From Azolla caroliniana (taxonomy: Eukaryota > Polypodiophyta), in assembly GCA_043228905.1 (NCBI GenBank), contig JBHGNT010000012.1, positions 8,866,001 through 8,930,000 of the forward strand: 64,000 nt of DNA. The letters are read 5' to 3'. The position numbers were made by a program, and so were the translations under genes. Of this stretch, positions 59,640-64,000 are shown piece by piece. Numbering within the stretch: position 1 is the stretch's first letter; each line of letters opens with the position of its first letter. The notes beneath the pieces were generated by a model. It did not search any database, was not told where the DNA came from, and saw only the letters and a list, made by a program, of their open reading frames with translations.

Positions 59640-62600
59640 ATGGAAGGCGGCAGCAGCGGGCAGCCGGGGATGATGGTGCTGAATGCGCAGAACTACGCCG
59701 ACTGGAAGATAAAGATGGAGGATCTGCTGATTGTTCGGGACCTGTATGAACCGATCGACAGGTTGGAAATACCCAAGGGGGTACTTGAGACGAAATGGAG
59801 GTTTCTGAACCGGAAAGCCGTTGCAACCATTCGGCAATACGTCGACGTGAGCGTTCTACAACATGTGGCGAACGACACCAACGCATATGAGATGTGGCGG
59901 AAGCTGTCGGGCCTCTACGAGAGGAAGAATGCGTTGAACCGGACCTCCCTGATGAGGAAGATAGTGAACCTCAAGTACCGGGACGGCGAGAGTATGGTGG
60001 AACACGTAAGCACGTTCATGGGATTCGTGAACCAGCTTGCGGCGATCAAGTTCCCGCTGGAGGATGCAATGCAAGCCATCATTTTGATGTGTACATTGCC
60101 GGAAAGCTGGGAGAACTTGGTGGTGACTCTCAGCACCTCCTGCACCGAAGATAACTTGTCCCTACAAACGGTAAAGACAAGTATTTTGAACGAAGAAGCG
60201 CGTCGGAGAGATAAAGAACCGGCCTCCGATCCGAAGATGTTGTTTACCGAATCGGATCGGGGAAGACAACGGAACCGGAGTCCGCAAAGACGGGAGAAGT
60301 CGGGGACCCGATCGCAGTCAAGAGGAAGGCCCACATGCTTCCACTGTGGGAAGCCGGGGCACTTCCGAAAGAATTGTCGGCATTACCGAAAAGACAACGG
60401 AGCCGACGACACTGATTCGAAGAAGTCTTCGGAACGGAACGGTGCTTACCGGGGAGCCACGGACCGGAATGGTTCGGATCGGCGAGGGCAGGACCGGAAA
60501 GGAATGACGGCACTCGCGGCAAGTGAAGAGGAGATCATGCTCATCACCGAAGAAGGTGAACTAAACATTGCCGGCGATGAGACTACCTGGGTGGTCGATT
60601 CCGGAGCGTCGTTCCACCTGACCCCGGAAAGAAGATACTTCTCATCCTACACAGCCGGTGAGCATGGCTGTGTTCGGATGGGAAATGAAGGTACGTGCCG
60701 GATTGCCGGCATAGGAGACGTGTGGTTGACAACCTCGACCGGATGCAAAATGTTGCTGAAGGATGTCAGACACGTTCCGGAGGTTCGATTGAACCTGATT
60801 TCGGCCGGGAGGCTAGACGATGAAGGCTACACAGGTAGCATCCGGAACGGCGTAATGAAGTTCAGCAAGGGGAGCCTGATAGTGGCTCGGGCCCGGAAAG
60901 TCAACACACTGTACCTTATGAATGCCTGGTTGTGTCCGGAAGAGTTGAACGTGGCAGCCGACACTGCCGGTGAGCTGTGGCACAAGAGACTGTGCCACAT
61001 GAGTGAGAAGGGGATGAAGAGGCTTGCAGAAGACAACCTTATTCCAGTGAAGCATGTGCACCTGGAGAAGTGCACCGATTGCCTGGCCGGTAAGCAGAAC
61101 CGAACCTCCTTCCACTCAAGGCCACCGACGAGACGTAGCGCACCATTGGAGTTGGTGCACACTGACGTGTGTCAGGTAGAAACGAAGTCACATGGCGGAG
61201 CCCAGTACTTCGTGACATTCATAGATGACCATAGCCGGAAGCTGTGGACGGCACCGCTGAAGACAAAGGACCAAGTGTTGTCCGTCTTCCAAGAACTCCA
61301 CGCGAGAGTGGAAAGAGAATCCGGCAAGAAACTGAAAGCGATACGAGCGGATAACGGAGGGGAATACCGGGGGCAGTTCAAGGAGTACTGTCGCTCGAAG
61401 GGAATCCGGCTCGAGTTTACTGTGCCGAAGACGCCGGAACTAAATGGGCTAGCCGAGAGGATGAACCGGACCATAATGGAGAGGGTCCGGAGTATGCTGG
61501 CGCATGCGAAATTGCCCAAGGGGTTTTGGGCTGAGGCAATGTCGACGGCGACATACGTGATAAACAGATCACCCTCAGTACCTTTGGACGGAGACACGCC
61601 GCAGAGAGTGTGGACCGGTAGGGAAGTATCCTACCGGCATCTGAAGGTGTTCGGGTGTCTCGCATATGTGCATGTGGCTAAGGACCGGAGAGGAAAGCTA
61701 GATCCAAAGACCCGGCCATGCATATTCCTCGGTTACGGCGATGACGAGTTCGGCTACCGAGTATGGGACCCGGTCGACAAGAAGATATTCCGGAGTCGTG
61801 ATATCATCTTCATGGAGAACAAGACACTCGCCGACTGGGAGTCGGAGAAGAAGATGAAGAGCTCCAAGTCGACCGGTGAGGATCAACTCTACGAGGAGCA
61901 GTCCCGACCGGCAAGGGACCGGTTAGCACTCGAGGATCCGGCCGAAGACGGTGAAGAAACAGAACCGGCCGAGGAAGATGAAACCGATACCGGAACCGGC
62001 CCCGATCCCGAAATGGATTCGGATGAAGAGGAAATGGAGGAGCCGGTTACCGAAGCTCCGGAACGGAGATATCCTCTAAGAGAGAGAAGGGCCCCCCGGA
62101 GATTTCCGGAACCAGAGCACGTGCTGCTAACCGACGAGGGGGAGCCGGAGAGCTTTGAAGAAGCAAAGCATGACACCCAGAGCCGCAGGTGGTTGAGTGC
62201 CATGCAGGACGAGATGGATTCCCTGCATGAGAACCACACATATGAACTTGTGGAGTTGCCGAAAGGAAAGCGGGCACTTCGGAACAAGTGGGTGTTCAAG
62301 CTGAAACCGGGAGATGCCGAAAACCCCCCGAGATACAAAGCCAGGATCGTGGTGAAGGGGTTTCAGCAGAAGAAGGGCGTCGACTTCGACGAGATATTTG
62401 CCCCGGTAGTGAAGATGACCTCCATCCGGACGGTGCTGAGCATAGCGGCAAGCATGGACCTCGAGGTAGAACAGATGGACGTGAAGACGGCATTCCTTCA
62501 CGGTGACCTCGAAGAAGAGATCTACATGCAGCAACCGGAAGGATTTGAGAAGAAAGGGAAGGAGCACCTGGTATGCCGGTTGAAGAAGAGCCTTTACGGA

Positions 62601-63708
62601 CTGAAGCAGGCTCCCCGGCAATGGTACTGGAAGTTCGACTCTTTCATGACCGACGAAGGGTACCTCAAAACGCAGTCCGACCACTGCGTGTTTGTGAAGA
62701 AGTTCGAAGGAGGAGACTTTCTAATACTCCTCCTGTACGTACATGTTGATCGTCGGACGGGACCAGGTCAAGATACGGATGCTGAAGAAGGCTCTTCACC
62801 GAACCTTCTCAATGAAGGACTTGGGTCCGGCGAGACAAATACTAGGGATGCACATCATCCGGGACCGGAGCAAGAAGCAGTTGTGGCTGTCACAGGAGAA
62901 GTACGTGACAAAGGTGCTTAAACGGTTCAACATGTCAGAAGCAAGACCGGTCGGATCGACCCTCCCGGCAAACTGCAAGCTGACCAGCAAGCAAAGCCCC
63001 AAGACAAAGGCTGAGAAGGAGGACATGATGAAAGTGCCATATGCCTCTGCCGTCGGAAGCTTGATGTATGCAATGGTGTGTACAAGACCGGACATTGGAT
63101 ACGCAGTCGGAGTGGTGAGCCGGTACATGAGCAATCCCGGCAAAGAGCATTGGAACGCGGCCAAGTGGATACTCCGATACCTGAAGGGCACGGCAAACGT
63201 GTGCCTCCGATTCGGCTCCGGTAAGCCCGAACTCGACGGCTTCACCGATTCGGATATGTCGGCTGATGCAGATACCAGCCGGTCCACATCAGGGTATGTG
63301 ATGACGTATGCAGGGGGAGCTGTTTCATGGCAGTCGAGGCTGCAGAAGACGGTTGCGTTGTCAACCACGGAGGCGGAGTACATGGCGGCTGTTGAAGCTG
63401 GCAAGGAAATAATATGGATGAAGGACTTCATTAGAGAGCTCGGTATCCAGCAGGAGGAGTACCGACTCTACTGCGACAGTCAGAGTGCCATCCACCTTGC
63501 GAAGAACGCAGCCTATCACTCCCGGACGAAGCACATCCAGCGAAGATATCACTGGATCCGGGAAAGGATAGAAGACAAGGAGTTCGTGCTGACGAAGGTC
63601 CACACGGACGAGAACGGGTCGGATATGCTGACCAAGGTCCTCACACCCGACAAGCTGGAAGCATGCCGGAAGAGGATCGGATTGGAGAGACATCCCATGC
63701 CGAAGTGA
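59640..63708 (+). pseudogene. copia gag-pol with active-site deletion (P)
   Basis: ATG at 59640; TGA at 63706-63708. The first frame stays open to 62921 with gag, zinc knuckle CFHCGKPGHFRKNC, protease WVVDSGASFHL, integrase (VHTDVCQ, RADNGGEY, LNGLAERMN) and most of reverse transcriptase. At about 62738 it reads LLLYV then HVDRRTG: compared with E, five bases covering the YVDD aspartates are absent and the frame shifts. The correct frame for the rest (MLIVGRDQ to the end of RNase H) is open from 62743. Everything else appears sound, so this may be a young, single-lesion copy. Confidence 0.95.
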
Positions 63709-63716
63709 AGGGGGAG
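63708..63716 (+). promoter_or_regulatory. polypurine tract of P
   Basis: AAGGGGGAG directly before the 3' LTR, as in E. Confidence 0.9.
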
Positions 63717-63718
63717 TT

Positions 63719-64000
63719 TGTTGGGATTTCGGTCCCTTCGGATGGGATGGTCGGATGTCGGAGATGAATGACGACAAGCCCGGTTGCGGTTTCGGAACCG
63801 GATGATGAAGATCCCGGCTTCGGAGCCGGATGACGAATGTACCCGGAGAGAGATCCGGATGCGGGGACATATTTGTGAATATGTTTGCCAAGGGCCCTTG
63901 AGGCTATAGTTGTAAATAGCCCGAAAGTCATATGTGTATAAATATGACTTAGGGCAAACAGTTTTAATGTTGTTGCTCATTTTTCTGTTTTCATCTAGAG
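63719..64000 (+). repeat. 3' LTR of P, cut by window end
   Basis: Matches 59019-59300 with no difference that I could see. TATAAATA at 63937-63944. Confidence 0.92.

Larger units (their letters stand above)
59019..64000 (+). mobile_element. Ty1/copia element P, 3' end outside window
   Basis: 5' LTR 59019-59608 and the start of the 3' LTR at 63719, enclosing a gag-pol about as similar to E as expected for the same family. Left flank GTATG (59014-59018); the matching right copy is beyond the window. A 5-nt deletion at the reverse-transcriptase active site breaks the frame. Confidence 0.93.

Overview
The window is plant nuclear DNA made almost entirely of LTR retrotransposons stacked inside one another. 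The plant origin rests on four Ty1/copia-type elements whose primer-binding site TGGTATCAGAGC matches the initiator tRNA-Met (the usual plant copia primer), on Ty3/gypsy elements with complete pol domain order, and on the absence of bacterial operons. I cannot place it more precisely; the unusual gypsy lineage (FLDD instead of YxDD in reverse transcriptase) would not surprise me in a non-flowering plant, but that is only inference. No intact host gene was recognised. Letters A to P below are my own element names.

Layout. 1-2007: AT-rich DNA with at most a doubtful host exon. 2008-7372: debris, namely a degenerate gypsy LTR (L), a truncated minus-strand copia (M), a gypsy gag fragment (K) and a second degenerate gypsy LTR. 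7373-16282: a deleted copia J (plus) split by gypsy element B (minus, 8544-14858). 16842-54840: a large nest whose oldest layer is a decayed minus-strand gypsy F (32947-33293 and 52033-54840). F received copia G (minus, 16842-32946) and copia D (plus, 33294-52032, duplication AAAAG). G then received copia H (minus, 18145-23607) and the non-coding LTR element A (23912-32688); A received copia I (26003-31784, duplication GAGAA). D received copia E (34254-39638, duplication GTTCG) and gypsy C (41829-49233, duplication ACGG or ACGGT). 54841-59018: AT-rich DNA with one copia fragment (N) and an unrecognised small ORF. 59019-64000: copia P, whose 3' LTR runs off the window.

Function. Each complete element encodes gag with a CCHC zinc knuckle, an aspartic protease, integrase and reverse transcriptase/RNase H (copia order PR-IN-RT-RH; gypsy order PR-RT-RH-IN). 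Only E has one uninterrupted gag-pol frame with every catalytic motif I looked for, so it is the best candidate for an autonomous copy; P, H and M are relatives of it that have lost coding capacity. D, J and G form a second copia family, with a C-terminal extension after RNase H in D and J. B, C and L form a gypsy lineage whose long LTRs carry tRNA-like A-box/B-box modules, an ATGCAT-rich block and a near-palindrome CGCCAAATGGCG.

The most notable signals are the tRNA-like modules in the gypsy LTRs, the extra C-terminal domain and second polypurine tract of the D/J copia family, a conserved GAT-TTT-TAG gag/pol junction in B and C, repeated insertion next to ACGG, and repeated loss of catalytic aspartates in copia elements.
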